A stretch of 8,429 bases of DNA from Deltaproteobacteria bacterium (GCA_019314155.1 JAFCZV010000158.1:1-8429); one strand, 5' to 3'. Positions 1 through 5,306 are shown, counted from the first letter of the stretch. Notes: generated by a model from the sequence alone, not told the origin. A program made the numbers and translations.

Positions 1-555
1 GTGGCTTTGGCCATGGACGCCTTTGCGGTTTCCATCGTGACCGGCGTTAATTTGAAAAATGTCAGTTTCCGCCAGACATTCCGTTTGTCCTGGCATTTCG
101 GGCTGTTTCAGGCAATGATGCCGGTCATTGGCTGGTGTGCAGGCCTATCTGTAAGGATTCACATCGAGCGTTATGACCATTGGATTGCCTTCGGCTTGCT
201 GGCATTTGTCGGCATCCATATGATTAAAGAAGCATTCGATCACGATAAATCCGAAAAACGGAAAAAGGATCACACAAAAGGCGTAACGCTGGTCATACTT
301 TCCATTGCAACCAGTATCGATGCCCTTGCTGTAGGCTTCAGCCTATCGCTACTGGGTGTATCTATCTGGACGCCCGCCATAATCATCGGCATTGTAGCGG
401 GAATCTTTACCATCATCGGGTTACAGATTGGCGAAAAAATCGGGGATGCCGAACAGTTGAGTCGATATGCCGAAACCATCGGGGGCGGCGTTCTGATCGC
501 CATCGGATTGAATATATTGCACGAGCACGGTGTCTTGTCAGTTTTTTTGAATTAA
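1..555 (+). CDS. mntP: Manganese efflux pump MntP, 5' end outside window
   Basis: Inner-membrane protein expected to export Mn(II) and so prevent manganese toxicity. The 184 visible residues show the two family half-repeats, each with a conserved membrane-embedded Asp: ALAMDAFAVSI near residues 2-12 (Asp6) and TSIDALAVGF near 104-113 (Asp107). These correspond to the functional acidic residues known in Escherichia coli MntP. About six hydrophobic segments are separated by a charged Lys/Asp/His-rich loop at about 78-94. The family normally has some ten residues before the first MDAF motif, so the GTG at base 1 is probably an internal valine codon and the true start lies upstream of the window. 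The 3' end is normal (TAA at 553-555). The ZIP-family permease gene starts 42 bases downstream in the same direction and may be co-transcribed. No Mn riboswitch can be assessed because the leader is missing. Confidence 0.93.
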   Translation: MALAMDAFAVSIVTGVNLKNVSFRQTFRLSWHFGLFQAMMPVIGWCAGLSVRIHIERYDHWIAFGLLAFVGIHMIKEAFDHDKSEKRKKDHTKGVTLVILSIATSIDALAVGFSLSLLGVSIWTPAIIIGIVAGIFTIIGLQIGEKIGDAEQLSRYAETIGGGVLIAIGLNILHEHGVLSVFLN

Positions 556-597
556 GCAAAATGACCCGCCGCCAAATAGACTCTATGGAGGGCGCCT

Positions 598-1362
598 ATG
601 TCACCAATCACAATGGGGATCATCGCAAGCACACTTGCAGGCTTGGCCACGGGCGTGGGTGCATTGCCCGCTTTATTTTTAAAAAATATTTCCGACAAGG
701 TGTTAAACACCATGCTGGGTGGCGCCGCCGGTGTGATGTTGGCGGCAACTTCTTTTTCGTTAATCGTCCCGGGAATTGAATACGGCGATCAGATTTGGCC
801 GGGTTATGGTGTCTATATTGTGGTGTTCGGAATGCTGATCGGCGCAGTTTTTTTAGATCGCCTTGATAAATGGATTCCTCATGAACACTTTGTTCTCGGA
901 CCTGAAGGCCCTTCCAGCGCTATGAAAAGAATATGGTTGTTCATCATTGCAATCACCATTCACAATTTCCCCGAAGGTCTGGCGGTTGGTGTCGGTTTTG
1001 GAACAGGAGATATTGGGGCCGGATCCAGTCTGGCAATAGGAATCGGACTGCAGAATATGCCTGAAGGTTTGGCCGTTGCAATGCCGCTCATGGGTCTGGG
1101 CTACAGCCGGTGGCGTGCGGTGGGTATTGCGACGTTAACCGGACTGGTGGAGCCTTTGGGCGGGTTTTTGGGGGTTGCCGCCGTTACAGTGTTTCATTCC
1201 GTCTTGCCTTTTGGCCTGGCTTTTGCCGCAGGTTCGATGCTGTTTGTCATCAGTGATGAAATCATCCCGGAAACACACTCCAAAGGAAAATCGCGCCTGG
1301 CGACGTTCGGAGTTATGGTTGGCTTTGTCATCATGATGGCCCTGGATAATCTTTTGGGTTAA
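598..1362 (+). CDS. ZIP-family divalent metal transporter (ZupT/GufA-like)
   Basis: Membrane permease predicted to carry divalent cations such as Zn, Fe or Mn into the cytoplasm. The 254-residue length is normal for bacterial ZIP proteins and about eight hydrophobic helices are visible. The two signature metal-site helices are intact: HNFPEG at residues 122-127 (TM4) and QNMPEG at 152-157 (TM5). These carry the His, Asn, Gln and Glu ligands of the binuclear centre seen in BbZIP-type structures. A further acidic VEPLGG segment lies at about 184-189 and SDEIIPETH at 219-227. The short His-containing loop at 95-97 (HEH) lies in the TM3-TM4 loop, where ZIP proteins often carry variable His-rich sequence. 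The start is supported by GGAGG at 587-591, six bases before the ATG. It follows mntP by 42 bases, so an exporter and a likely importer are paired. Substrate cannot be decided from sequence. Confidence 0.93.
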   Translation: MSPITMGIIASTLAGLATGVGALPALFLKNISDKVLNTMLGGAAGVMLAATSFSLIVPGIEYGDQIWPGYGVYIVVFGMLIGAVFLDRLDKWIPHEHFVLGPEGPSSAMKRIWLFIIAITIHNFPEGLAVGVGFGTGDIGAGSSLAIGIGLQNMPEGLAVAMPLMGLGYSRWRAVGIATLTGLVEPLGGFLGVAAVTVFHSVLPFGLAFAAGSMLFVISDEIIPETHSKGKSRLATFGVMVGFVIMMALDNLLG

Positions 1363-1379
1363 AAGACGTGTATCGCACC

Positions 1380-2018
1380 TTAATCCTCTGGGACCGAAAA
1401 TATTTTCTCAAAGGAATCAGATTGAAATTTTTCAATAATTTTAGACCGTTCAACGAATGATTCAATATTGGAATATGCATTTTCATAAGCGGCCATCACG
1501 GTCTCAAGCTTTTGACAAACAGGATCTTCGACACCCAATACCTTTCTTAATCTGTACAACAGGCTTTTCCCTTCTTTAAAATGATCGGCGATTTCACCGA
1601 GCATCTCTTTTCTTTTTGAGTGCTTTTCCCGTTCCTTTGCGATAATCGGCAAAAGTCGTTGGACGGAAACTTCAACCAGCGCATCCCGCGGTGCATCGTA
1701 ATTTTTGGATACACTATCCAGAGATGTCAGCGATTTCCTGCTGATGACAAATGTTTTTTGGATGCGGCCTTGCCGCGATAATTTTATATTCTGAATTTCA
1801 CGCGCAATCGATCTTAAATTTCTGGCATCTTCGACCAAATGATCAAAAAGAGATTTCTGCTTGATGCCTAAATGGGCAGCAACGATACTGATTGCATCGA
1901 TGCAGCCCTCTGTAAGTTTGAACGTTGCACGAACAGACTGCCTGCCTCTTAAATCTGCGGTGAAAGTTCGGGACAAGGAAAAATCTTCGGGTCGTCCTTT
2001 TTTTTCATCCCTTTCCAT
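1380..2018 (-). CDS. Uncharacterised protein with two ribbon-helix-helix-like repeats
   Basis: I do not recognise a named family. The 212-residue protein begins with a charged, low-complexity stretch (residues 1-27). Two segments of equal length then align without gaps: about 29-68 (starting VRATFKL) and about 86-125 (starting IQKTFVI). Each has a short beta-like strand with a shared TF, followed by two amphipathic helices, the pattern of ribbon-helix-helix DNA-binding domains. Only about 5 of 40 positions are identical between repeats, so this is a fold-level inference. The rest (about 127-210) is Lys/Glu-rich and helical, possibly a coiled-coil or oligomerisation region. There is no signal peptide or membrane segment. 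The start is firm: AAGGAGG at 2024-2030 lies five bases upstream. The gene is divergent from dnaK and convergent with the ZIP gene, ending 17 bases from it. A role as a local transcription regulator is plausible but unproven. Confidence 0.72.
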   Translation of the reverse strand: MERDEKKGRPEDFSLSRTFTADLRGRQSVRATFKLTEGCIDAISIVAAHLGIKQKSLFDHLVEDARNLRSIAREIQNIKLSRQGRIQKTFVISRKSLTSLDSVSKNYDAPRDALVEVSVQRLLPIIAKEREKHSKRKEMLGEIADHFKEGKSLLYRLRKVLGVEDPVCQKLETVMAAYENAYSNIESFVERSKIIEKFQSDSFEKIFSVPED

Positions 2019-2057
2019 GTTTTCCTCCTTATAATAGATGGTATTTTTTCATTACTT

Positions 2058-2086
2058 ATTTTAATTATCTTTTTTTAATAATGCAA
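2058..2086 (-). promoter_or_regulatory. Candidate sigma70-type promoter of the RHH-like gene
   Basis: On the minus strand, TTGCAT (2086-2081) and TAAAAT (2063-2058) are separated by exactly 17 bases, a good match to a housekeeping promoter. Transcription would begin near 2051 and give a leader of about 33 bases that includes the AAGGAGG ribosome site at 2024-2030. The surrounding DNA is very AT-rich, so chance matches are common; the position relative to the gene is the main support. Confidence 0.42.
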
Positions 2087-2101
2087 TAAATTTTTAATTT
2101 A
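2087..2101. promoter_or_regulatory. AT-rich inverted repeat between divergent promoters
   Basis: TAAAT, five bases, ATTTA forms a perfect inverted repeat lying between the -35 boxes of the minus-strand promoter (2081-2086) and the first plus-strand promoter-like element (from 2107). That is where an operator for a divergently acting or autoregulatory repressor would be expected. Short AT palindromes arise easily in AT-rich DNA, so this is only a candidate. Confidence 0.22.
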
Positions 2102-2106
2102 CTATC

Positions 2107-2136
2107 TTGACATAAAGTTTTTAGTTTTTATTTTTA
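2107..2136 (+). promoter_or_regulatory. Upstream promoter-like element (copy 1)
   Basis: TTGACA (2107-2112) and TATTTT (2129-2134) are spaced by 16 bases, a sigma70-type arrangement. The 30-base block 2107-2136 matches 2403-2432 at 25 of 30 positions, with TTGACATAA at the left end and TTATTTTTA at the right end identical and equally spaced. If active it would give dnaK a leader of nearly 390 bases, or drive a separate small RNA. Confidence 0.33.
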
Positions 2137-2233
2137 TGGATAAGACGCGGCCAAGATACAAAAGATAGAATTGAACCGTTTACTTACAACTTTTTCTAAG
2201 ATTTCTCAAAGGGTCTGCCATTTCAAAGTTTTG

Positions 2234-2298
2234 CCGGAGTTGTGGAGTGATGAAAAACCGAAAGTGCCATAACTTGCGGAAATTCCCTCCATTACTCC
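2234..2298 (+). other. Leader segment with two mutually exclusive stems
   Basis: Two RNA pairings compete for the same bases. AGTTGTGG (2238-2245) can pair with CCATAACT (2267-2274), extended across a small internal loop by CCG (2234-2236) with CGG (2277-2279). Alternatively GGAGTGATG (2244-2252) can pair with CATTACTCC (2290-2298). Each stem has one G-U pair. The segment lies downstream of the first promoter-like element. It resembles no riboswitch class that I recognise. Confidence 0.25.
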
Positions 2299-2402
2299 AA
2301 AGCATCCTCTAAATTTCCATCCCTGTCAAACACACCTTCAAAAATCATTACCAATTAAATTGATGCTTAAAAAGTAATATAATTTAATTAACAAAAATAT
2401 TA

Positions 2403-2432
2403 TTGACATAATGCATTTAATTCTTATTTTTA
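2403..2432 (+). promoter_or_regulatory. Probable dnaK promoter (copy 2 of the element)
   Basis: TTGACA (2403-2408) and TATTTT (2425-2430) are separated by 16 bases. A transcript would start near 2437-2440 and give a leader of about 90 bases before dnaK. The -35 box is a perfect consensus. The block is a 25/30 match to 2107-2136. No CIRCE element (TTAGCACTC paired with GAGTGCTAA) is visible between here and the gene, so HrcA control is not supported. Confidence 0.48.
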
Positions 2433-2474
2433 GTCAAGCAGAAAAAACCACATAGGTTTCTGAAGCAAAAATCC

Positions 2475-2502
2475 TTGGGGCGGTGCAGCTAAACCGCCCC
2501 AA
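2475..2502 (+). promoter_or_regulatory. GC-rich hairpin in the dnaK leader
   Basis: TTGGGGCGGT (2475-2484) and ACCGCCCCAA (2493-2502) form a perfect 10-base stem around an 8-base loop. It ends 14 bases before the GGAGG ribosome site at 2517-2521. No T-run follows on the plus strand, so it is not a classical terminator for upstream transcription. On the minus strand it is followed by a short T-run (complement of 2467-2471). It may be a leader stem, an mRNA-stabilising 5' structure or part of a heat-shock promoter. Confidence 0.55.
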
Positions 2503-2527
2503 AATTTAAATCTAATGGAGGAAGAAA

Positions 2528-4441
2528 ATGGGTAAAATAATCGGAATCGATTTGGGCACCACCAACTCATGCCTCTCAGTCATGGAAGGTGGCGAACCCA
2601 AAGTTATCACAAATGCCGAAGGGGGAAGAACAACCCCCTCGATCGTTGCCGTTACCGACCGCGGAGAGAGATTGGTGGGACAGATTGCCAAACGGCAGGC
2701 TATTACTAATCCCGAAAATACGGTATTTGGCGTAAAAAGGCTTATCGGCCGAAAATATGACTCGCCGGAGGTAGAAAGTGACGTCAAAATCCTGCCTTAC
2801 AAAATCCAAAAAGGAAGCAATGGTGACGTTCGCATCAATCTCAGGGGCAAACAATACAGTCCAGCTGAAATTTCTTCGTATATCCTGTCAACCATTAAAA
2901 AATCGGCCGAAGAATACCTGGGTGAAAAGGTAACCGATGCAGTCATTACGGTGCCGGCCTATTTTAGTGACAGTCAGAGACAGGCGACAAAAGATGCAGG
3001 GAAAATCGCAGGCCTTAATGTGTTGAGAATCATCAATGAACCGACAGCGGCGTCTCTTGCCTATGGTCTGGACAAAAAAAACGAAGGGACGATCGCGGTG
3101 TTTGATTTAGGCGGCGGCACATTTGATGTTTCCATCCTTGAAATCGGAGACGGTGTTTTTGAGGTTAAAGCGACCAATGGAGATACCCATCTGGGTGGTG
3201 AAGATTTCGACCTTCGGTTGATCGATTATCTGGCCGATGAATTCAAAAAAGACCAGGGTATCGATCTCAGAAAAGACAGCATGGCCTTGCAGCGGCTGAA
3301 AGAAGCCGCGGAAAAGGCCAAAGTGGAATTGTCAGCTTCTCTGGAAACGGATGTGAATCTGCCGTTCATCACTGCTGATGCCGGCGGCCCCAAGCATCTC
3401 AACATCCGGATAACCCGGGCCAAACTCGAAGCTTTGATCAGCGATTTGCTGTCCAAACTCGAAGGCCCTTGTCGAGTGGCCATAGATGACGCTGGTGTAT
3501 CGGCGGGTGATATCGATGAAGTGATTCTTGTGGGGGGCATGACCCGCATGCCGGCGGTCCAGGAGCGCGTTACGCAGATATTCGGCAAAGCACCCGGAAA
3601 AGGCGTAAATCAGGATGAAGTCGTTGCCCTTGGTGCGGCGATTCAGGGTGCTGTCTTGAAAGGCGATGTCAAGGATGTTCTCCTCCTCGACGTTACGCCA
3701 CTGTCTCTGGGCATTGAGACACTGGGTGGTGTCATGACGAAGCTAATTGAAAAAAATACCACTATTCCGGCCAAAAAGAGCCAGATTTTTTCCACAGCGG
3801 AAGACAATCAGCCCGCCGTTTCGATTCATGTGCTTCAGGGAGAGCGCGAAATGGCTTCCGGGAATAAAACACTGGGACGTTTTGAACTGATGGAGATCCC
3901 CCCTGCCCCCAGAGGAATGCCCCAAATTGAGGTCGCCTTTGACATCGATGCCAATGGTATTGTGGAGGTATCAGCAAAAGATCTGGCCACAGGAAAGCAT
4001 CAATCGATACGGATTACATCTTCTTCGGGTTTGTCCCAAGGTGACATCGATCGACTGGTCCGGGATGCAGAACTCCATGCCGACGAGGATCGGAAGAAGA
4101 AGGATCTCGTGGAAGTCCGGAATACGGCAGATGCTCTGGTCTATAATACGGAAAAATCTCTGAAGGAAATCGGCGAAAAGGTTGACAGCGCTGTCAGGGC
4201 AGAAGTTGACAATGCGGTGAAAGACCTGAAACATGCCATGGACGGAGACGATCCGTCCGAGATTAAGCGGCTGACTGAGGCACTGACTCAGACTGCCCAT
4301 AAACTGGCCACCGCCATGTACCAGCAGACCGCCCATTCCGATGCGTCACCGAACGGATCCACGGCGGACGGCATGGGAGGTTCGGCCGCTTCCGGACCGG
4401 ATGACGATGTTGTCGACGCGGAGTATCAGGAAGTAGCGTAA
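2528..4441 (+). CDS. dnaK: Molecular chaperone DnaK (Hsp70)
   Basis: Cytoplasmic ATP-driven chaperone that binds exposed hydrophobic peptides, working with DnaJ and GrpE in folding and heat-shock recovery. The 637-residue length is full size. The ATPase domain has the phosphate-1 motif IGIDLGTTNSC (5-15), NEPTAASLAYG (170-180), the phosphate-2 motif FDLGGGTFDVS (192-202) and the adenosine-site segment VILVGGMTRMP (332-342). The interdomain linker VLLLDVTPLSLG is at 384-395. The substrate-binding beta domain (about 396-505) and helical lid follow, then a Gly/Ser-rich tail ending in the typical DDDVVDAEYQEVA. The start is set by GGAGG at 2517-2521, six bases before ATG. It stands alone: no grpE, dnaJ or hrcA lies within the window, unlike the common hrcA-grpE-dnaK-dnaJ arrangement. 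The conserved tail and linker argue for the main housekeeping DnaK rather than a divergent HscA or HscC. Confidence 0.98.
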   Translation: MGKIIGIDLGTTNSCLSVMEGGEPKVITNAEGGRTTPSIVAVTDRGERLVGQIAKRQAITNPENTVFGVKRLIGRKYDSPEVESDVKILPYKIQKGSNGDVRINLRGKQYSPAEISSYILSTIKKSAEEYLGEKVTDAVITVPAYFSDSQRQATKDAGKIAGLNVLRIINEPTAASLAYGLDKKNEGTIAVFDLGGGTFDVSILEIGDGVFEVKATNGDTHLGGEDFDLRLIDYLADEFKKDQGIDLRKDSMALQRLKEAAEKAKVELSASLETDVNLPFITADAGGPKHLNIRITRAKLEALISDLLSKLEGPCRVAIDDAGVSAGDIDEVILVGGMTRMPAVQERVTQIFGKAPGKGVNQDEVVALGAAIQGAVLKGDVKDVLLLDVTPLSLGIETLGGVMTKLIEKNTTIPAKKSQIFSTAEDNQPAVSIHVLQGEREMASGNKTLGRFELMEIPPAPRGMPQIEVAFDIDANGIVEVSAKDLATGKHQSIRITSSSGLSQGDIDRLVRDAELHADEDRKKKDLVEVRNTADALVYNTEKSLKEIGEKVDSAVRAEVDNAVKDLKHAMDGDDPSEIKRLTEALTQTAHKLATAMYQQTAHSDASPNGSTADGMGGSAASGPDDDVVDAEYQEVA

Positions 4442-4490
4442 CAGACGGTTACTCGAGTCTCGCACCCGTTTGTTTAACCAAAGCCTTTTA

Positions 4491-4516
4491 TGGGGCCGGA
4501 GATATATCCGGCCCCA
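4491..4516 (+). terminator. Hairpin after dnaK, terminator-like
   Basis: TGGGGCCGGA (4491-4500) and TCCGGCCCCA (4507-4516) form a perfect 10-base stem with a 6-base loop, 49 bases after the dnaK stop codon. It is the strongest hairpin in the region and well placed to end or protect the dnaK mRNA. No U-tract follows, so intrinsic termination may be inefficient. A second stem, CCCCGC/GCGGGG (4529-4534 with 4538-4543), lies right behind it. Confidence 0.6.
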
Positions 4517-4528
4517 CTTGAAAGAATC

Positions 4529-4543
4529 CCCCGCAATGCGGGG
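4529..4543. repeat. Small GC-rich inverted repeat
   Basis: CCCCGC and GCGGGG are separated by three bases (AAT). It sits 12 bases after the dnaK terminator-like hairpin and may assist termination. Nothing codes here. Confidence 0.4.
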
Positions 4544-4580
4544 CAGGCTTGGCCCATCTTAGATCACGCCGCGCGGGGAA

Positions 4581-4604
4581 CAATGGAGTGCTGGAGTGTT
4601 GGAG
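4581..4604. repeat. Three 8-base TGGAG units
   Basis: CAATGGAG, TGCTGGAG and TGTTGGAG follow one another with an exact 8-base period, TGGAG starting at 4584, 4592 and 4600. The same type of array, in the opposite orientation and with the core TTCCA, occurs at 5307-5330, on the other side of the ykgJ-like gene. This looks like an intergenic repeat family rather than coding sequence. Confidence 0.5.
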
Positions 4605-4626
4605 GAAAAGCACGGCCCTTCGGAGA

Positions 4627-4641
4627 CTCCGCTTCGCGGAG
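4627..4641. repeat. Inverted repeat CTCCGC-TTC-GCGGAG
   Basis: A 6-base perfect stem has a 3-base loop. Read on the minus strand the loop is GAA closed by C-G pairs (CCGCGAAGCGG), a very stable mini-hairpin, followed after some 15 bases by TTTT. It lies 78 bases beyond the ykgJ-like stop codon and could terminate that transcript, but the T-run is too distant for a classical signal. Confidence 0.35.
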
Positions 4642-4676
4642 GAGAACCAGGTTTATCAGGACTAAATCAAGAGTCA

Positions 4677-4702
4677 GGGAACTTGACGGCAAAGGGGTTC
4701 CC
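4677..4702 (-). repeat. Inverted repeat just after the ykgJ-like gene
   Basis: GGGAAC (4677-4682) and GTTCCC (4697-4702) can pair across a 14-base loop. On the minus strand it starts 17 bases after the ykgJ-like stop codon. It is a weak stem without a T-run; a role in transcript ending is possible but unsupported beyond position. Confidence 0.25.
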
Positions 4703-4718
4703 CTATGCAAAATTCGGG

Positions 4719-5027
4719 TTAAGACCGCACCTGGCCTTCGATACACGAGGTTCCCGGCCCAGGGTACCCTTTACAAATCCAAGGTCTTACCGGATAGATT
4801 TTACAAACCGCATTATTCCTGTTGTATTTCAAAAATGGGCAAGGTGCTGCGTTATATTCCGTATTCTCGATTTCCCCGGAATATTCATTGACCATGAAAC
4901 CATATCGATCGAGAAAATCGGAAATCTTTATATTTAGATAATCCGCAGCCAGACGTGGATCCAACTCCGACCATGGAATTCCAATTTTTTTACAGCAGCT
5001 CCCACATCTTTGACAAATAAAATTCAT
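4719..5027 (-). CDS. YkgJ-family cysteine-cluster protein
   Basis: A small 102-residue protein of the YkgJ family, thought to bind zinc or an iron-sulfur centre through clustered cysteines; its biochemical role is not established. The signature CxxCxxCC is at the extreme N-terminus (Cys5, Cys8, Cys11, Cys12). The second cluster follows the family pattern: CPFL (Cys63), CKIYPVRPWICKGYP (Cys75, Cys85) and a last Cys95. All eight expected cysteines are present. There is no membrane segment or signal peptide. Many family members begin just before the first cluster, which supports the ATG at 5027. No good ribosome site precedes that ATG, however, and the frame stays open upstream except for one TGA six bases before it (see the entry at 5031-5210). 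The gene is isolated, divergent from the DUF3786 gene and flanked by repeats on both sides. Confidence 0.85.
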   Translation of the reverse strand: MNFICQRCGSCCKKIGIPWSELDPRLAADYLNIKISDFLDRYGFMVNEYSGEIENTEYNAAPCPFLKYNRNNAVCKIYPVRPWICKGYPGPGTSCIEGQVRS

Positions 5028-5030
5028 CGG

Positions 5031-5210
5031 TCAATCCACTTTATAAAATTCGATAGATTTTATTGACTCCGTTTTATTTTCCTTTTCCGGCCAACGTTCT
5101 TCATCAGACTTTAAGGTTAAAGTAGAGGCCTTTTCAAATCCTTCGAACAACATTATTGAAAAAAACTTTTTGAAAGTAAAGTAAATCCTTTCTTCAATGC
5201 CACACATCAT
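5031..5210 (-). other. Open frame in phase with and just upstream of ykgJ
   Basis: From ATG at 5210 the minus strand reads 59 codons to a TGA at 5033-5031. One CCG codon then precedes the ykgJ-like ATG in the same reading frame. The putative peptide begins MMCGIEERIYF and ends SIEFYKVD; the middle is Lys/Glu-rich and matches nothing I recognise. No ribosome site precedes the ATG, and a TAA lies seven codons upstream. It could be a small leader peptide translationally coupled to ykgJ, the amputated N-terminus of a longer protein broken by a Trp-to-stop change, or simply chance open frame in AT-rich DNA. The last is most likely without conservation data. Confidence 0.22.
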
Positions 5211-5254
5211 GTAAAATAATGTCTCTACTTAAAATAAAAACGTTTTGGAAATTC

Positions 5255-5298
5255 TACAACCCATCAGTTGTACCCCGTGAAACTTTTTTCTCTTTCAC
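5255..5298. repeat. Two consecutive inverted repeats
   Basis: TACAAC (5255-5260) pairs with GTTGTA (5267-5272) across six bases. Four bases later GTGAAA (5277-5282) pairs with TTTCAC (5293-5298) across ten bases. Both are perfect 6-base arms. They could be operator half-sites or weak RNA stems in the space between the divergent ykgJ-like and DUF3786 genes. No T-run follows in a terminator position. Confidence 0.35.
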
Positions 5299-5306
5299 CA
5301 GGGCCA

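Noticed and set aside
561..779. 72-codon plus-strand open frame over the mntP-ZIP gap
   Set aside because: It overlaps the clear ZIP gene in another frame, has no ribosome site, and its sequence is not protein-like.
2136..2168. Ten-codon frame starting ATG at 2136
   Set aside because: Its ATG overlaps the last base of the promoter-like block, it has no ribosome site, and it is too short to support.
2403..2527. CIRCE operator for HrcA before dnaK
   Set aside because: I looked for TTAGCACTC paired with GAGTGCTAA and found neither arm; the visible hairpin has a different sequence and loop length.
3226..3588. 120-codon minus-strand open frame inside dnaK
   Set aside because: It is antisense to a fully conserved dnaK region and is a by-product of dnaK codon use.
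4581..4604. CRISPR array
   Set aside because: The units are 8 bases with no spacers and only three copies; no cas gene is present.
4490..4937. Two overlapping plus-strand open frames after dnaK (133 and 113 codons)
   Set aside because: They run through hairpins and repeats, lack ribosome sites, and are antisense to the ykgJ-like gene, whose cysteine pattern is unmistakable.
4981..5033. Selenocysteine insertion at the TGA before ykgJ
   Set aside because: No convincing SECIS-like stem is visible in the bases just downstream; kept only as one option in the finding.
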